Positions 17,261 to 28,019 of a DNA stretch of 64,000 nucleotides are shown piece by piece. The notes under the pieces were generated by a model. That model searched no databases, was not told the DNA's origin, and worked only from the letters and a program-made list of their open reading frames with translations. The DNA comes from Bacteroidota bacterium. GTDB lineage: Bacteria > Bacteroidota > Bacteroidia > Flavobacteriales_D > Crocinitomicaceae. How positions within the stretch are numbered: position 1 is the first letter of the stretch; every line of letters begins with the position of its first letter. The translations under genes and the position numbers were made by a program. The stretch spans positions 31,114 to 95,113 of the forward strand of contig VGMY01000006.1 in the NCBI GenBank assembly GCA_016866255.1. The letters run 5' to 3'.

Positions 17261-19387
17261 ATGAATATAGGTATAACGAAAACCATCAATACGGGTGGTA
17301 AACAAATTAGCGTAGAAACGGGTAAATTAGCAAAACAAGCCGACGGGTCAGTCGTCGTGCGAATGGGAGACACCATGTTGCTCGCAACGGTGGTTGCGGC
17401 TCCGGAGGCGAAAGAAGGGGTCGATTTTCTTCCTTTAACGGTTGATTATCGGGAAAAATACGCTGCAGCAGGAAGGTTTCCAGGCGGTTTTTTCCGAAGA
17501 GAGGCACGTCCGTCGGAAAGTGAAATTCTTATCATGCGCCTTGTTGATCGTGCATTGCGGCCCTTGTTTCCCGACGATTATCACGCTGAGGTCCAATTAA
17601 TGATTCAACTATTGTCTTACGATGGGCAAAACAACCCCGATGCCTTATGCGGTTTTGCTGCTTCTGCAGCCATTGCGGTCTCCGATATTCCTTTCAATGG
17701 CCCCATGTCAGAGGTACGTGTGGCACGTGTTAATGGAGCATATATCTTAAATCCGACCAAAGAGGAAATGGAAGGAGCGGATTTGGATGTCATGATTGCG
17801 GGAACGGAAAAGGACATCAACATGTTGGAAGGTGAAATGCAAGAAATCTCCGAGGAGGATTTGGTGGAGGTTATCAAAATTGCCCACGAAGCGATCAAGG
17901 AACAGTGTGCTTTTCAATTGCAGTTGGCAGCTCAAATTTCAACTTCGAATCCAAAAAGAGAATACTCCCACGAAGTTCACGACGAAACCGTCAAAGCAAG
18001 GGTTTTTGAAATGGGCATGGAAAAGTGTAAAAACGTAGCCCGAATGGGATTGGCTAACAAGGCAAAGCGCGCGGAGTTGTTTGATGAAATTAAATCTGAA
18101 ATTAAGGCGAGCTACAGCGAAGAGGAGCTAGGGGAAGTGGGGAAATTCATCGGGGTGTATTTTTCCGAAGTCAAGAAAAAAGCCGTCAGGTGGGTAATGT
18201 TAAACGAACGTAAACGATTGGATGGGCGAGCATTCGATGAAATTCGTCCGATTTGGGCTGAAGTTGATTATTTACCCAACGTGCATGGTTCAGCCGTCTT
18301 TACCCGAGGGGAAACACAATCCCTCACTACGTTAACGTTAGGCGGCAAAATGGATGAACAAATGATAGATGGAGCTACTTTCCAAGGTACCGAGAAGTTT
18401 TTATTGCATTATAATTTTCCTCCATTTTCAACAGGTGAAGCAAAACCCATTCGAGGAACTTCCCGAAGAGAAATAGGACATGGAAATTTGGCTCTTCGTG
18501 CTTTGAAGCCCGTGTTACCGAAGGAAAATCCTTACACGATTCGAATTGTCTCGGACATTTTGGAATCTAACGGTTCTTCCTCTATGGCGACCGTATGTGC
18601 AGGAACTTTGGCCCTCATGGATGGAGGAGTTAAAATTACCGCTCCTGTATCAGGCATCGCCATGGGACTGGTTGCAGACGAAGGCAAATTTGCCGTTTTG
18701 TCCGATATTTTGGGTGATGAGGATCACTTGGGAGATATGGATTTCAAAGTGACCGGTACTGCAAAGGGAATTACCGCTTGTCAAATGGACATTAAAGTGG
18801 ATGGTCTCCCTTATGAGGTACTAACGCAGGCGCTGCTTCAGGCCAAAGCGGGGCGCCTTCATATTTTAGGTAAACTCACGGATACACTCGCTCAACCTCG
18901 CGAGAATTATAAAGATTCAACACCGCGCATTGAGGTACTTTTAATACCTAACGAAATGATTGGAGCAGTGATCGGACCAGGTGGTAAGATCATTCAAGGG
19001 CTTCAGAAAGAAACGGGAACAACCATTACCATTGAGGAGTTATCAAACGGTGAGGGGTCGGTTCAAATCCTTTCCAACGATGGTCCGAGCATGGAAGAAG
19101 CTTTGCGTCGAGTGCGCATGATTGCTTTCCCACCGCAAGTGGAAGAAGGTGCCACCTACGAAGGAAAAATTAAGTCCATCAAAGAGTTCGGTTGTTTCGT
19201 GGAAATCATTCCTGGAACGGACGGATTAATTCACATTTCCGAGTTTTCTTGGGAAAAAGTGAAGAAGATGGAAGACGTTTGCAAAGAAGGGGAGGTGCTC
19301 TCGTTCAAGGTGGTTGGCAAAGATCCAAAAACCAAAAAATGGAAATTGTCCCGTAAGGTTTTATTACCGAAACCGGAAATGAACTAA
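17261..19387 (+). CDS. pnp: Polyribonucleotide nucleotidyltransferase (PNPase)
   Basis: This 708-residue protein has the full PNPase order: first RNase PH domain (about 10-220), helical domain, second RNase PH domain (about 315-540), KH domain (about 558-615, with [20 protein letters not shown]) and S1 domain (about 625-695, with [19 protein letters not shown]). It phosphorolytically degrades RNA from the 3' end and can add tails. The domain order and length are normal. A strong intrinsic terminator follows the stop. Confidence 0.98.
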   Translation: MNIGITKTINTGGKQISVETGKLAKQADGSVVVRMGDTMLLATVVAAPEAKEGVDFLPLTVDYREKYAAAGRFPGGFFRREARPSESEILIMRLVDRALRPLFPDDYHAEVQLMIQLLSYDGQNNPDALCGFAASAAIAVSDIPFNGPMSEVRVARVNGAYILNPTKEEMEGADLDVMIAGTEKDINMLEGEMQEISEEDLVEVIKIAHEAIKEQCAFQLQLAAQISTSNPKREYSHEVHDETVKARVFEMGMEKCKNVARMGLANKAKRAELFDEIKSEIKASYSEEELGEVGKFIGVYFSEVKKKAVRWVMLNERKRLDGRAFDEIRPIWAEVDYLPNVHGSAVFTRGETQSLTTLTLGGKMDEQMIDGATFQGTEKFLLHYNFPPFSTGEAKPIRGTSRREIGHGNLALRALKPVLPKENPYTIRIVSDILESNGSSSMATVCAGTLALMDGGVKITAPVSGIAMGLVADEGKFAVLSDILGDEDHLGDMDFKVTGTAKGITACQMDIKVDGLPYEVLTQALLQAKAGRLHILGKLTDTLAQPRENYKDSTPRIEVLLIPNEMIGAVIGPGGKIIQGLQKETGTTITIEELSNGEGSVQILSNDGPSMEEALRRVRMIAFPPQVEEGATYEGKIKSIKEFGCFVEIIPGTDGLIHISEFSWEKVKKMEDVCKEGEVLSFKVVGKDPKTKKWKLSRKVLLPKPEMN

Positions 19388-19392
19388 GGTAC

Positions 19393-19428
19393 AAAATAGG
19401 GGAAAAATGATCCCCTATTTTTTTTTTT
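19393..19428 (+). terminator. Rho-independent terminator after pnp
   Basis: AAAATAGGGG (19393-19402) pairs perfectly with CCCCTATTTT (19412-19421) across a 9-base loop and runs into a T tract to 19428. Confidence 0.85.
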
Positions 19429-19458
19429 AAAAACTTCACTTCTTTAGCTAAGAGAAAT

Positions 19459-19466
19459 TAACTTTG
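19459..19466 (+). promoter_or_regulatory. -7 box for the calcium-motif T9SS protein
   Basis: TAACTTTG matches TANNTTTG, 17 bases before the ATG at 19484 and just after the pnp terminator, so the gene is an independent unit. Confidence 0.5.
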
Positions 19467-19483
19467 TACAATAATTTTTACCT

Positions 19484-22400
19484 ATGAGAAATTTACTTTT
19501 ACTCTTGTGTTCTGCGCTTGTTGGAGCCTCGTTTTCCCAAGCTTGGGAGCCTTTTAATTACCTAGGAGCGGTGAACGCCAACGGTTGGACGACCCACTCA
19601 GGTATTTCCGGGCAAATTCAAACGGTTAATACGGCTTCCAATAGCGGTAGTAGCCTTTCTTATCCAAACTTGGAAGCCTCGGTTGGAAACCGCGTTCAAT
19701 TGGTTGCCGGAAATACGGAAGATGTGAATAAGGCGTTATCCAATCTAAGCGGAAGCGGATATTTTTCCTTCCTTTTAAACGTACCGAATACCACCGGTCT
19801 TCATCTCAACGCCAATGCAGGAGATTATTTTACGGGTTTTGGAGCAACCGCAGGAAATCCCGTGACTTCGCTAGGAGCTCGCGTCTTCATCAAGGCTGGC
19901 GCCACGCCAAACACGTTCGTTTTAGGACTAACCAACAACAGCGGAGGGGCATCAAATACGACTTGGAATCCAACCGAATACCCATGCGGTACGACTGTTT
20001 TTGTAGTGGTTAAATTGGTTAATTCTTTAAGTCCTGTAGCGGCATCTATGTGGATTAACCCTACACCAGGTACTGCTGAACCAGTAGCTACAATTACCAA
20101 TGCGTCAGGTACCAATGCTATTGCAGCTTTGGCTTCGGTTTACTTACGGCAAGGGGGTACAGCAGCAGCAGGTACAGGATCTTTGGAAATCGACGAGATG
20201 CGAGCCGGTTCAACATGGACCTCGGTAACGCCATGTGCAACTCCCACGACGTATTATCAAGATGTGGACGGTGACTCGTTTGGAGATCCAAATACGGCAA
20301 CCCTTTCGTGTTTGCCTTTGCCTGGACTGGTTTTAAACAATCAAGACTGCAACGATAACAATGCTGCTATCAATCCAAACACCGTATGGTATGCGGATGC
20401 AGACGGTGATGGATTTGGGAATCCAAGTGTTTCGCAAACCGTGTGCATTGCACCTCAAGGATACGTATCGAATAATACGGATTGTAATGACAATGATGCA
20501 AATGTTAATGCTATAAGCACTTGGTTTATCGATGCCGATGGGGATGGATACGGTTCTTCTTCAACGTCCATCCAAAATTGTGGACAACCTGTTGGATATG
20601 TTGCGAATAGCACCGACTGTAATGATGCTTCTGCTGCCGTTAACCCAGCTGCCGTGGAGGTATACAACGGAATTGATGACAATTGCAATAATACGATTGA
20701 TGAAGGTTTTACCCCGGTAAATTACTATTTGGACAACGACGGTGACGGGGTAGGAGGGAATACGTTTGTGGTTGGTATAACTTCCCCGGGTCCCAACTAT
20801 GTTTTAATAACGGGAGATTGCAACGACAATAACCCTGCAATGTATCCGGGTAACAACGAGGTCTGCGATAACCTGGATAACAACTGTAACGCCTCCATCG
20901 ATGAAGGGTTAATTTTTCTAACGTATTTTCAAGATAATGACGGCGACAACTTTGGAAATGTGGCGGTAACGCTCTCTGCATGTTCTGCACCTCAAGGTTA
21001 CGTGCTAGATAGTACCGATTGCAACGACCAAAACGCAAACATTAATCCTTCTGCTATCGATATTCCTGGGAACGGTATTGATGAAAATTGCAACGGTATA
21101 GATGCACCAATTATTGCAGCCCAACTTGGTCTTTATGAGTTTACGCAAGCTGCAGGTTGTCCTGTACTTGCCAATACCGTTACGACTCAACCCGCCAATG
21201 CTACTTTTTCGATATATTCCAATCAAGGAGGTTTCTGTGTAGCAGCGGCAAACGTCTTTAATAACAACACGTGGAATACTGGAGCAGTGGTTAATCCGGC
21301 GAATTACAACGAATTTTCGTTACTAGCCGATAGTTGTTTTGGATTAACATTAACCAAATTAACATTTACGCACAAAGTAAGTAATGTGAACACAATCCCT
21401 ACATGGCATTTACGCTCTAGTTTAGACAATTTTGCGGCAGACATTGCATCAGATTCGATAACAACCAACGTGATATTAAACGATACGGTACTTCTTGGAG
21501 CTTCTTTTGCCAATATAAATCAAGTTACTTTTAGGTTTTATATAACGGGAATTTCGACCTCCGGAGCAACGTGGAGAAATGATAACGTTAGCGTTTGGGG
21601 ATTCATTAATCCCGTTCAGCCTCAAACCTATTATGCCGATACAGATGGTGACGGTTTTGGTGACGCTGCGAATACCGTGCTTTCATGTACCTTGCCTTCG
21701 GGTTATGCTGCCAACAATACAGATTGTGACGATTCAAATGCTCAAATTAATCCCAATACCATTTGGTTTGTGGATGCCGATCAGGACGGCTATGGAGATC
21801 CAAACAGCTTCACCACATCTTGTTTAACGCCACCGGGAACGGTCTTGAACGGTGACGATTGCGATGATACAAATCCGCAGTTGGCTTTAGTGGATATGTA
21901 CTATGTTGACGCTGATGGTGATGGATATGGGGACGACGCAACCGGTGTGGAAACCTGTGCGCAACCCGCTAACACGGTTTTAGTAGGAGGTGATTGCGAT
22001 GATATGAACGACCAGATTTATCCTGGTGCTGTCGAAATTTGCGATGGCGAAGACAATAATTGCGATGGTAATTTTGATGAAGGACTACCTACCAACCTCT
22101 ATTATGAAGATGCGGACAATGACGGATATGGTTCAGAGGTAACGACCGAGACTTGCGATTCATTAGGTGTAGGATTTACCTTAGTACCTGGAGATTGCGA
22201 CGATCAAAACGATGCGGTATATCCTGGTGCAACCGAAATTATCGACAATGGCATCGATGAAAACTGCGATGGAATGGATAATTATGTTGGGTTAACTGAT
22301 GGACTTACTTGGGAACTTACGCTTGCACCCAATCCTTCGGAAGGAGAGGTGAAAATTAATACAAATTTTGGGGGAGAATTCTCAATCGCCATTAGCGATA

Positions 22401-22540
22401 TCTCAGGAAAAGTAATCTATCACAAGAATCAAGTAATCAATGGATATGTACTCAATACCCGCGCTTGGGCGCCTGGAACGTACCTTGTTTCAATAGCGCA
22501 AAACAATCAGCAGATTATTGCGAGGTTGATGGTGAAATAA
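19484..22540 (+). CDS. Large T9SS-exported protein with nine MopE-like metal-binding repeats
   Basis: This 1018-residue protein begins with a signal peptide (MRNLLLLLCSALVGASFSQ) and ends with a type A T9SS sorting domain (about 940-1018; LAPNPSEGEVKI, then YLVSIAQNNQQ). Residues 20-255 look like a beta-sandwich carbohydrate- or lectin-like domain. Nine repeats of the type YYxDxDGDGFG...DCDDxNxxxxP follow, five at about 256-542 and four at about 713-934, several ending in a second unit such as ICDGEDNNCDGNFDEG. These are the MopE-like putative metal-binding repeats; the DxDGDGxG loops are calcium-type. A beta domain separates the two blocks. It should be exported across the outer membrane and anchored or released by T9SS. 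Function is unknown; adhesion or matrix roles are inference. Confidence 0.88.
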   Translation: MRNLLLLLCSALVGASFSQAWEPFNYLGAVNANGWTTHSGISGQIQTVNTASNSGSSLSYPNLEASVGNRVQLVAGNTEDVNKALSNLSGSGYFSFLLNVPNTTGLHLNANAGDYFTGFGATAGNPVTSLGARVFIKAGATPNTFVLGLTNNSGGASNTTWNPTEYPCGTTVFVVVKLVNSLSPVAASMWINPTPGTAEPVATITNASGTNAIAALASVYLRQGGTAAAGTGSLEIDEMRAGSTWTSVTPCATPTTYYQDVDGDSFGDPNTATLSCLPLPGLVLNNQDCNDNNAAINPNTVWYADADGDGFGNPSVSQTVCIAPQGYVSNNTDCNDNDANVNAISTWFIDADGDGYGSSSTSIQNCGQPVGYVANSTDCNDASAAVNPAAVEVYNGIDDNCNNTIDEGFTPVNYYLDNDGDGVGGNTFVVGITSPGPNYVLITGDCNDNNPAMYPGNNEVCDNLDNNCNASIDEGLIFLTYFQDNDGDNFGNVAVTLSACSAPQGYVLDSTDCNDQNANINPSAIDIPGNGIDENCNGIDAPIIAAQLGLYEFTQAAGCPVLANTVTTQPANATFSIYSNQGGFCVAAANVFNNNTWNTGAVVNPANYNEFSLLADSCFGLTLTKLTFTHKVSNVNTIPTWHLRSSLDNFAADIASDSITTNVILNDTVLLGASFANINQVTFRFYITGISTSGATWRNDNVSVWGFINPVQPQTYYADTDGDGFGDAANTVLSCTLPSGYAANNTDCDDSNAQINPNTIWFVDADQDGYGDPNSFTTSCLTPPGTVLNGDDCDDTNPQLALVDMYYVDADGDGYGDDATGVETCAQPANTVLVGGDCDDMNDQIYPGAVEICDGEDNNCDGNFDEGLPTNLYYEDADNDGYGSEVTTETCDSLGVGFTLVPGDCDDQNDAVYPGATEIIDNGIDENCDGMDNYVGLTDGLTWELTLAPNPSEGEVKINTNFGGEFSIAISDISGKVIYHKNQVINGYVLNTRAWAPGTYLVSIAQNNQQIIARLMVK

Positions 22541-22560
22541 TCAACGCTGTTAGAAATTTG

Positions 22561-22587
22561 AAAGCCGTCCCGTGGACGGCTTTTTTT
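22561..22587 (+). terminator. Rho-independent terminator
   Basis: AAAGCCGTCC and GGACGGCTTT form a perfect 10-base stem with a CGT loop, followed by a run of T. It separates the T9SS repeat protein from the M1 peptidase gene. Confidence 0.9.
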
Positions 22588-22635
22588 ATGGTAACCCGTT
22601 CTAATTTCTTACCTTTACTTTTATCAAATGAACGT

Positions 22636-25600
22636 ATGAAACGACTTATACTCTTTTTAGGATTAATCCTCAGCCAATTTTCCATAGTTGCGCAATACTG
22701 GCAGCAACGAGTTGATTACCGCATAGACGTGACCTTAGACGACCAAACGCATCGTTTGTATGCGAATTTGGCCTTCGACTACACCAATAATTCTCCTCAC
22801 ACTCTTGACAGTCTTTACTTGCACGTGTGGCCGAACGCCTACAAAGATCGGACAACGGCCCTAGCTCAGCAATTGAATGGGCAAGGGACGAAAATATCGA
22901 CGATGGACACCTCCGATTTAGGTGATATAACCCGCTTGGATTTTAAAATAAACGGAAAGCCCGTTTCTTGGAGTTACAATCCAAAGAACATCGACATCGT
23001 AGGGATAAAACTGAACGAATCCCTAAATCCTGGGAAATCCCTAACCTTAACCACTCCGTTTACCGTTAAAATTCCTTCCGGATCCATATCCCGTTTGGGT
23101 CATATTGGCCAATCCTATCAAATCACCCAGTGGTATCCAAAACCTGCGGTTTTTGACCGTAAAGGGTGGCACGCGATGCCTTATTTGAATCAAGGAGAAT
23201 TTTACTCCGAATTCGGCTCCTTTGATGTTTCTATTACGGTACCTAAAAACTACGTTTTGGGAGCCACCGGGGAGCGCCAGAGTGTCGAAGAAGCTGCTTT
23301 TATGGATTCCCTTGCAGCCCATACGCAAACCAACCTTACTTCCATTATTGCCTTGCCCTCAGGGGCACTCAGGGATTCTTTTCCTGCCTCTTCCAAGGAA
23401 TGGAAAACGGTTCGGTTTACCCAAGACAATGTCCATGATTTCGCGTGGTTTACCGATAAGCGCTACAAAGTGCTGAAGGGTTCGGTAAAGCTCCCGCATT
23501 CCGGACGTACCGTCACCTCTTGGGCCTTATTTACCCCGGCAAACGCTCTGCTTTGGAAAAATTCCATCGAATACCTCAACGATGGCACCTACTATTACTC
23601 GCAATGGAACGGAGATTATCCCTACACAGCGGTAACAGCCGTAGATGGTACTATCAGCGCGGGAGGGGGCATGGAATATCCGATGATTACCGTTATCGGC
23701 AATTCGAGTACGGCGCGGGATTTGGAGGTGGTGATTGTTCACGAGGTTGGACATAACTGGTTTTATGGCATTTTAGGGTCCAACGAGCGAGAACACGGTT
23801 GGATGGACGAAGGAATAAACACGGCCAATGAAATGCGTTATGTTGCCACAAAATATCCCAACAATAATTATTTATCCGACATAGTGGCAGGAGGGAGGCT
23901 TCACTTAAACGATTTGAGCCATCACGATTTGGGAGACATAATGTACCGTTTTCTTGCGGTAATTAGTGCAGACCAACCGATACAAACCCATTCAGCTTCG
24001 TTCAGCGCTGCGAATTATGGAGCCATTATGTACCAAAAAACGGGCTTGGTTTTTCATTATTTGCGCAGTTACTTGGGCGACAAGTTGTACGATCAATGCA
24101 TGCAGCGCTATTACGATTTGTACCAATTCAAACATCCCTATCCGGAGGATATGCAAGAAGTAGTTGAAAGCATTTCTGGCCGAAAACTCGATTGGCTTTT
24201 TCGAGATTTAATTCAAACTACCAAGGTGGTAGACTATCGCATGGTACGTGCTAAATACTTGAGCGCTATGAACACCTATTCGGTTAAGGTAAAAAACAAA
24301 GGAGCGATTCAAGGTCCCATTCAAGTGGTCTCATTGGATAATTCGGGTAAGGTGTTGGAGAGCCAATGGACGGATCCAAAGAAAAAGTGCAGCACTTTGA
24401 TGTTTCAAGGAGGCGAAGAAATTGCACTTTTTGCAATCGACCCCACGAAACAAATTCCTGAAATCAACCGGTCCAATAACCGAATCAATCCGAATAAGTT
24501 CTTGTTCAAAAAGTGCGAGCCTTTGGCATTTGAATTCATGATCGGAGACCACGAACCGAGCAAAACTCATGTTTTCTGGACTCCCATGATGGCCTTCAAC
24601 CGTTCTGATAGGTTCATGATTGGAGCAGCCTTCCACAATTTTGGTTTACCTTTCAAACCTTTCCAGTTTTTGGTGGTCCCCATGTACTCTGTTGGAAGAA
24701 ATACCATTGGAGGAGTGGCAGAATTGAGTAAAATGTATTTTCCTTCGAAAGACCTTAGATCGATTAAAGCAGGGATTAGCGTAAAATCTTTTGGCATCCA
24801 GGAGGATCCCAAAGGGCAAACACAGTCGTATTTTGTGGCCATCACTCCTTATCTCAACGTTAACCTCGTTCCGAATCGAACTCCAAAAGGGTTTTCAAAT
24901 GACCTTACCTTCAAATGGCTTTGGCGACGAGATGTAATGTCCGCCTATGATAACAGCGTTGAAAATGGATTAAAGGTCAACCAAACGCTTAGTTGGAGAA
25001 AAAAGCGCATTTCCCACGAAAGCCAACTTCAATTTGAAGGAGTTCTGGGTTATTCGATTCTACCTCTTGACATTGCGAGCTTCGCACGCATTTCAACTGC
25101 TCAATCCTTGACGGTTACGTATTTGGACCGTAAAATGAACCGAAAAATGAATTTCCGTGTTTACGGAGGGTATAATTTAGCCTACAATCCCGGTACAAGT
25201 ACTTACCAAAGTATGGGACGTTATTCGATTTCGATGTTCGGTGCTGCAGGTTACCAAGATGTATTTGCCGAGAACTATTATTTCAACCGTGGATCGTTAT
25301 ATGGGGCTCAATACGCCAACGACATGGGCGGTTTTCGAACGGCAAGTGATGTGCTTAAAATGTCCAACTATTGGGCAAGTTCTTTGAATGCAACGATTCA
25401 ACTGCCCGTGAAACCCAATATCTTTGTGGCTTATGCTGATGTTGGGATTTACGAAGACGGCATGAGAGCAGCAACGATTTACAATGCAGGACTCGGAATG
25501 AACCTAGCGGATGTAATCGGAGTATATTTTCCATTGGTTCAGTCTTCAAATATGGGGAACTTGTATCAAAATTACGCTTTAAGCATTCGACTTACCCTGA

Positions 25601-25653
25601 GGTTTAACCCGTTCAACGCTCCAGTCAAACTTGCGAATTTAATTAATCGTTAA
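22636..25653 (+). CDS. Secreted M1 family (gluzincin) aminopeptidase-like metalloprotease
   Basis: From this ATG the protein is 1005 residues with a signal peptide (MKRLILFLGLILSQFSIVAQ). The zinc motif HEVGH lies at 369-373 with the third ligand Glu392 in GWMDEG, exactly the HExxH-x18-E spacing of M1 peptidases; AGGGMEYP near 340-347 is the GAMEN-like substrate motif. The C-terminal 400 residues are rich in beta strands and resemble an outer-membrane or beta-sandwich region. The frame is open 57 codons further upstream, but that part runs through the end of the previous gene and a terminator, so it is excluded. SppA follows 19 bases later. Confidence 0.92.
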   Translation: MKRLILFLGLILSQFSIVAQYWQQRVDYRIDVTLDDQTHRLYANLAFDYTNNSPHTLDSLYLHVWPNAYKDRTTALAQQLNGQGTKISTMDTSDLGDITRLDFKINGKPVSWSYNPKNIDIVGIKLNESLNPGKSLTLTTPFTVKIPSGSISRLGHIGQSYQITQWYPKPAVFDRKGWHAMPYLNQGEFYSEFGSFDVSITVPKNYVLGATGERQSVEEAAFMDSLAAHTQTNLTSIIALPSGALRDSFPASSKEWKTVRFTQDNVHDFAWFTDKRYKVLKGSVKLPHSGRTVTSWALFTPANALLWKNSIEYLNDGTYYYSQWNGDYPYTAVTAVDGTISAGGGMEYPMITVIGNSSTARDLEVVIVHEVGHNWFYGILGSNEREHGWMDEGINTANEMRYVATKYPNNNYLSDIVAGGRLHLNDLSHHDLGDIMYRFLAVISADQPIQTHSASFSAANYGAIMYQKTGLVFHYLRSYLGDKLYDQCMQRYYDLYQFKHPYPEDMQEVVESISGRKLDWLFRDLIQTTKVVDYRMVRAKYLSAMNTYSVKVKNKGAIQGPIQVVSLDNSGKVLESQWTDPKKKCSTLMFQGGEEIALFAIDPTKQIPEINRSNNRINPNKFLFKKCEPLAFEFMIGDHEPSKTHVFWTPMMAFNRSDRFMIGAAFHNFGLPFKPFQFLVVPMYSVGRNTIGGVAELSKMYFPSKDLRSIKAGISVKSFGIQEDPKGQTQSYFVAITPYLNVNLVPNRTPKGFSNDLTFKWLWRRDVMSAYDNSVENGLKVNQTLSWRKKRISHESQLQFEGVLGYSILPLDIASFARISTAQSLTVTYLDRKMNRKMNFRVYGGYNLAYNPGTSTYQSMGRYSISMFGAAGYQDVFAENYYFNRGSLYGAQYANDMGGFRTASDVLKMSNYWASSLNATIQLPVKPNIFVAYADVGIYEDGMRAATIYNAGLGMNLADVIGVYFPLVQSSNMGNLYQNYALSIRLTLRFNPFNAPVKLANLINR

Positions 25654-25672
25654 TTTTATAGAAAATTTTGCT

Positions 25673-27484
25673 ATGAGCGAATCGTCTAAAGTCCCTTTTA
25701 ATAGAGTTTTCTGGCCGGCTTTAGTGGCTATTGTGATCGCGTTATTTCTTGGAATGCTGTTCTTCCTTCTCGTGCTTGGGGGTATCATAGGTTCCTTCAA
25801 GGACTTTGGTCCTGAGCCTTATTCGGTGCAAACTGGTTCTGTTCTGAAAATGAAGCTCGAGGGAAATATTCAGGAAAAAAGCTCTTCCGAATTTGACCCC
25901 ACAAGTTTATCCATCGAAGGCTCAATCGGGTTGCCGGATATTTTATTTGCCATTGACAAAGCCAAAACGGACAGAAGGGTAAAAGGGATTTATTTGGATA
26001 TTGACAATTTAAATTGCGGCATATCCACCATGTGCTCCATTCGGGAGGCTCTTGAAAATTTTCAGAAAGAGTCAAAGAAATTTGTTACCGCTTATTTTCA
26101 AGGTGAGTCGATTTCCCAAAAAGAGTACTATTTGGGATCTGTAGCCAAGGAATGCTATGCTTTTCCTACATCTTCGTTTTACCTAACAGGTTTGGGTTCC
26201 GAGCAAGTGTTTTTTAAAAATTTATTTGACAAACTCGATGTAGAAGTGGATATAGTAAGGGGTGAGAACAACGATTTTAAGAGCGCTGTGGAACCGTTTT
26301 TTTTATCAAAACTCAGCGATTCAGCCAAACTTCAAAACATACGATTATTGGAGACCATGTGGGAAGAAATGTTAACTGATATGGTAAACAGCAGAAAAGT
26401 TTCGGCGGATAGCATGAACCTTTGGATTAACGAAATGGAAGTGGTGAATGCTTCACAGGCATTGAAAAAGAATTTGGTTGACGCGCTACTTTACAAAGAC
26501 GAGGTAATGCAAAAAATTGCCGATAAGGTATCAGAGTCGAATCCTAAAGATATTGAATGGGCAGATTTCAACGAGTATGCAAAAAATAAATTCTACGAAA
26601 GTCAGTTGCTCATTCAGAACCAAGCGCCCTCCATTGCTGTAATTATTGCCGAAGGGGAGGTTTCAGTAGATGGCGACGGATTGAGCAGCGATAAGATGGG
26701 TAAATTATTTGCCAAGGTCAGGGCTGATAAAGATATTAAAGCGGTGGTATTTCGCATTAATAGCCCGGGTGGAAGCGCATTGGCAAGCGAAGAAATTTGG
26801 CGCGAAGTATCGTTGACTCAGCAACAAAAGAAGGTTTTTGTTTCCATGGGGGATGTAGCTGCATCCGGAGGTTATTATATCGCAACTCCTGCCGAACGCA
26901 TTTTTGCTGAGCCTACCACAATTACAGGTTCAATCGGTGTTTTTGGCATGATTCCTTACACGGGGAAAATGTTGGAGAATAAGCTCGGAATTACGTTTGA
27001 TCGCGTACAAACCCATGAGCATGCCATCATGTCGATGAATCGTAAGCTTACGCGGAAAGAATTAGCCAAAGTGCAAGACGAAATTAACGACATTTACCTT
27101 CGGTTTTTGCAACGCGTTTCAGAAGGAAGAAAATTAACCATTGAAGAGGTGAATGTTTTGGCAAGGGGCAGGGTTTGGTCAGGGGTTGATGCTTTGGATA
27201 TTGGTTTGGTTGATGAATTAGGTACCTTAACACAAGTCATTGATTACGCAAAGAAGTCGTTGGATTCCGAAGGGGCAGACGTCATTTATTATCCTCTGGT
27301 AAGAGAAGATAAACTGGGAACTTGGTTAAAACTGTTGCAAGAGCAATACGAAGAAAATGAATCCGTCAGGGTTAGGCGGAGCAAGCTTCCCGAAAACCTC
27401 TTAGAATACTATCAGCAACTAAAAAGTTTAGAACGAAGGTTGGGTTTTCAAATGCGTATGCCTTACGATTTAACCATTCGCTGA
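25673..27484 (+). CDS. sppA: Signal peptide peptidase SppA, long (67K) type
   Basis: This 603-residue protein has an N-terminal membrane anchor (about 10-35) and two tandem S49 domains. The catalytic Ser398 is in GDVAASGGYYIATPA and the general base Lys203 is in DFKSAVEPF, the same Ser/Lys dyad split between domains as in E. coli SppA. It degrades cleaved signal peptides in the membrane. The 3' end overlaps the convergent thioredoxin-like gene by 22 bases. It probably shares an operon with the upstream M1 peptidase. Confidence 0.95.
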   Translation: MSESSKVPFNRVFWPALVAIVIALFLGMLFFLLVLGGIIGSFKDFGPEPYSVQTGSVLKMKLEGNIQEKSSSEFDPTSLSIEGSIGLPDILFAIDKAKTDRRVKGIYLDIDNLNCGISTMCSIREALENFQKESKKFVTAYFQGESISQKEYYLGSVAKECYAFPTSSFYLTGLGSEQVFFKNLFDKLDVEVDIVRGENNDFKSAVEPFFLSKLSDSAKLQNIRLLETMWEEMLTDMVNSRKVSADSMNLWINEMEVVNASQALKKNLVDALLYKDEVMQKIADKVSESNPKDIEWADFNEYAKNKFYESQLLIQNQAPSIAVIIAEGEVSVDGDGLSSDKMGKLFAKVRADKDIKAVVFRINSPGGSALASEEIWREVSLTQQQKKVFVSMGDVAASGGYYIATPAERIFAEPTTITGSIGVFGMIPYTGKMLENKLGITFDRVQTHEHAIMSMNRKLTRKELAKVQDEINDIYLRFLQRVSEGRKLTIEEVNVLARGRVWSGVDALDIGLVDELGTLTQVIDYAKKSLDSEGADVIYYPLVREDKLGTWLKLLQEQYEENESVRVRRSKLPENLLEYYQQLKSLERRLGFQMRMPYDLTIR

Positions 27485-28014
27485 CGCACTAACTCAGTTA
27501 TCTCCTCCATCACCTCTTGTCCTTTGTTTTTGGCATAAAAGGAATGGATGTGAGAATGAAGTTCTTTTTTTTCCATTGCCGTAATTGACAGTTGATCAAC
27601 GCGTTTTTGTAAAGTTTTTGGCCGCGGACCCCAAGTAAAAATATCCTCATGATTTTCGTCTCTAACGATTACCTTGGGAATTGATCTCTTTCCATGGGTT
27701 AAATAACGGTCAATTAAACTACCCTGATCCCGCAGTTCGAGGGAATAACTTGCGCCGGGTAGTTGCTCGATGATTCTCAGCAAAACAGGAACATTTTGTG
27801 CTGCGTCGCCACACCAGGGCTCGGTAACAATAATCCAAGTGCTTTTTTGGTGAATTTTATCAAGGAGTTGATTGAATTCCAGTGAGGTAGAAAACGTTTT
27901 GTAGATTCGGTCGAATCTAAAACGGTTGAGCGTCAAATATTGCTCGTAATCAGTTGGATACAATCCACCATGAAGCGCCTTATCCCAGTGAGTTAGGTAA
28001 TCGTTTATTTCCAA
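27463..28014 (-). CDS. Thioredoxin-fold protein
   Basis: This 183-residue cytoplasmic protein has a thioredoxin-like fold with the active-site stretch EPWCGDAAQNVPVLLRI at about 64-80. Only the first Cys of CxxC is kept (WCGDA), as in the Thioredoxin_9 group. A disulfide reductase activity is therefore doubtful; it could work through a single Cys. It starts 5 bases after the E1 gene on the same strand, so the two are co-transcribed. Its 3' end overlaps sppA. Confidence 0.8.
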   Translation of the reverse strand: MEINDYLTHWDKALHGGLYPTDYEQYLTLNRFRFDRIYKTFSTSLEFNQLLDKIHQKSTWIIVTEPWCGDAAQNVPVLLRIIEQLPGASYSLELRDQGSLIDRYLTHGKRSIPKVIVRDENHEDIFTWGPRPKTLQKRVDQLSITAMEKKELHSHIHSFYAKNKGQEVMEEITELVRQRMVKS

Positions 28015-28019
28015 TGAGC

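Noticed and set aside
20250..22290. Tandem DNA repeats or CRISPR-like array in the T9SS repeat gene
   Set aside because: The periodicity is at protein level (MopE-like repeats); DNA copies are diverged and there are no unique spacers between identical repeats.
22465..22635. 57-codon upstream extension of the M1 peptidase frame
   Set aside because: It overlaps the end of the T9SS repeat protein in another frame and runs through a perfect terminator; the signal peptide begins at 22636.
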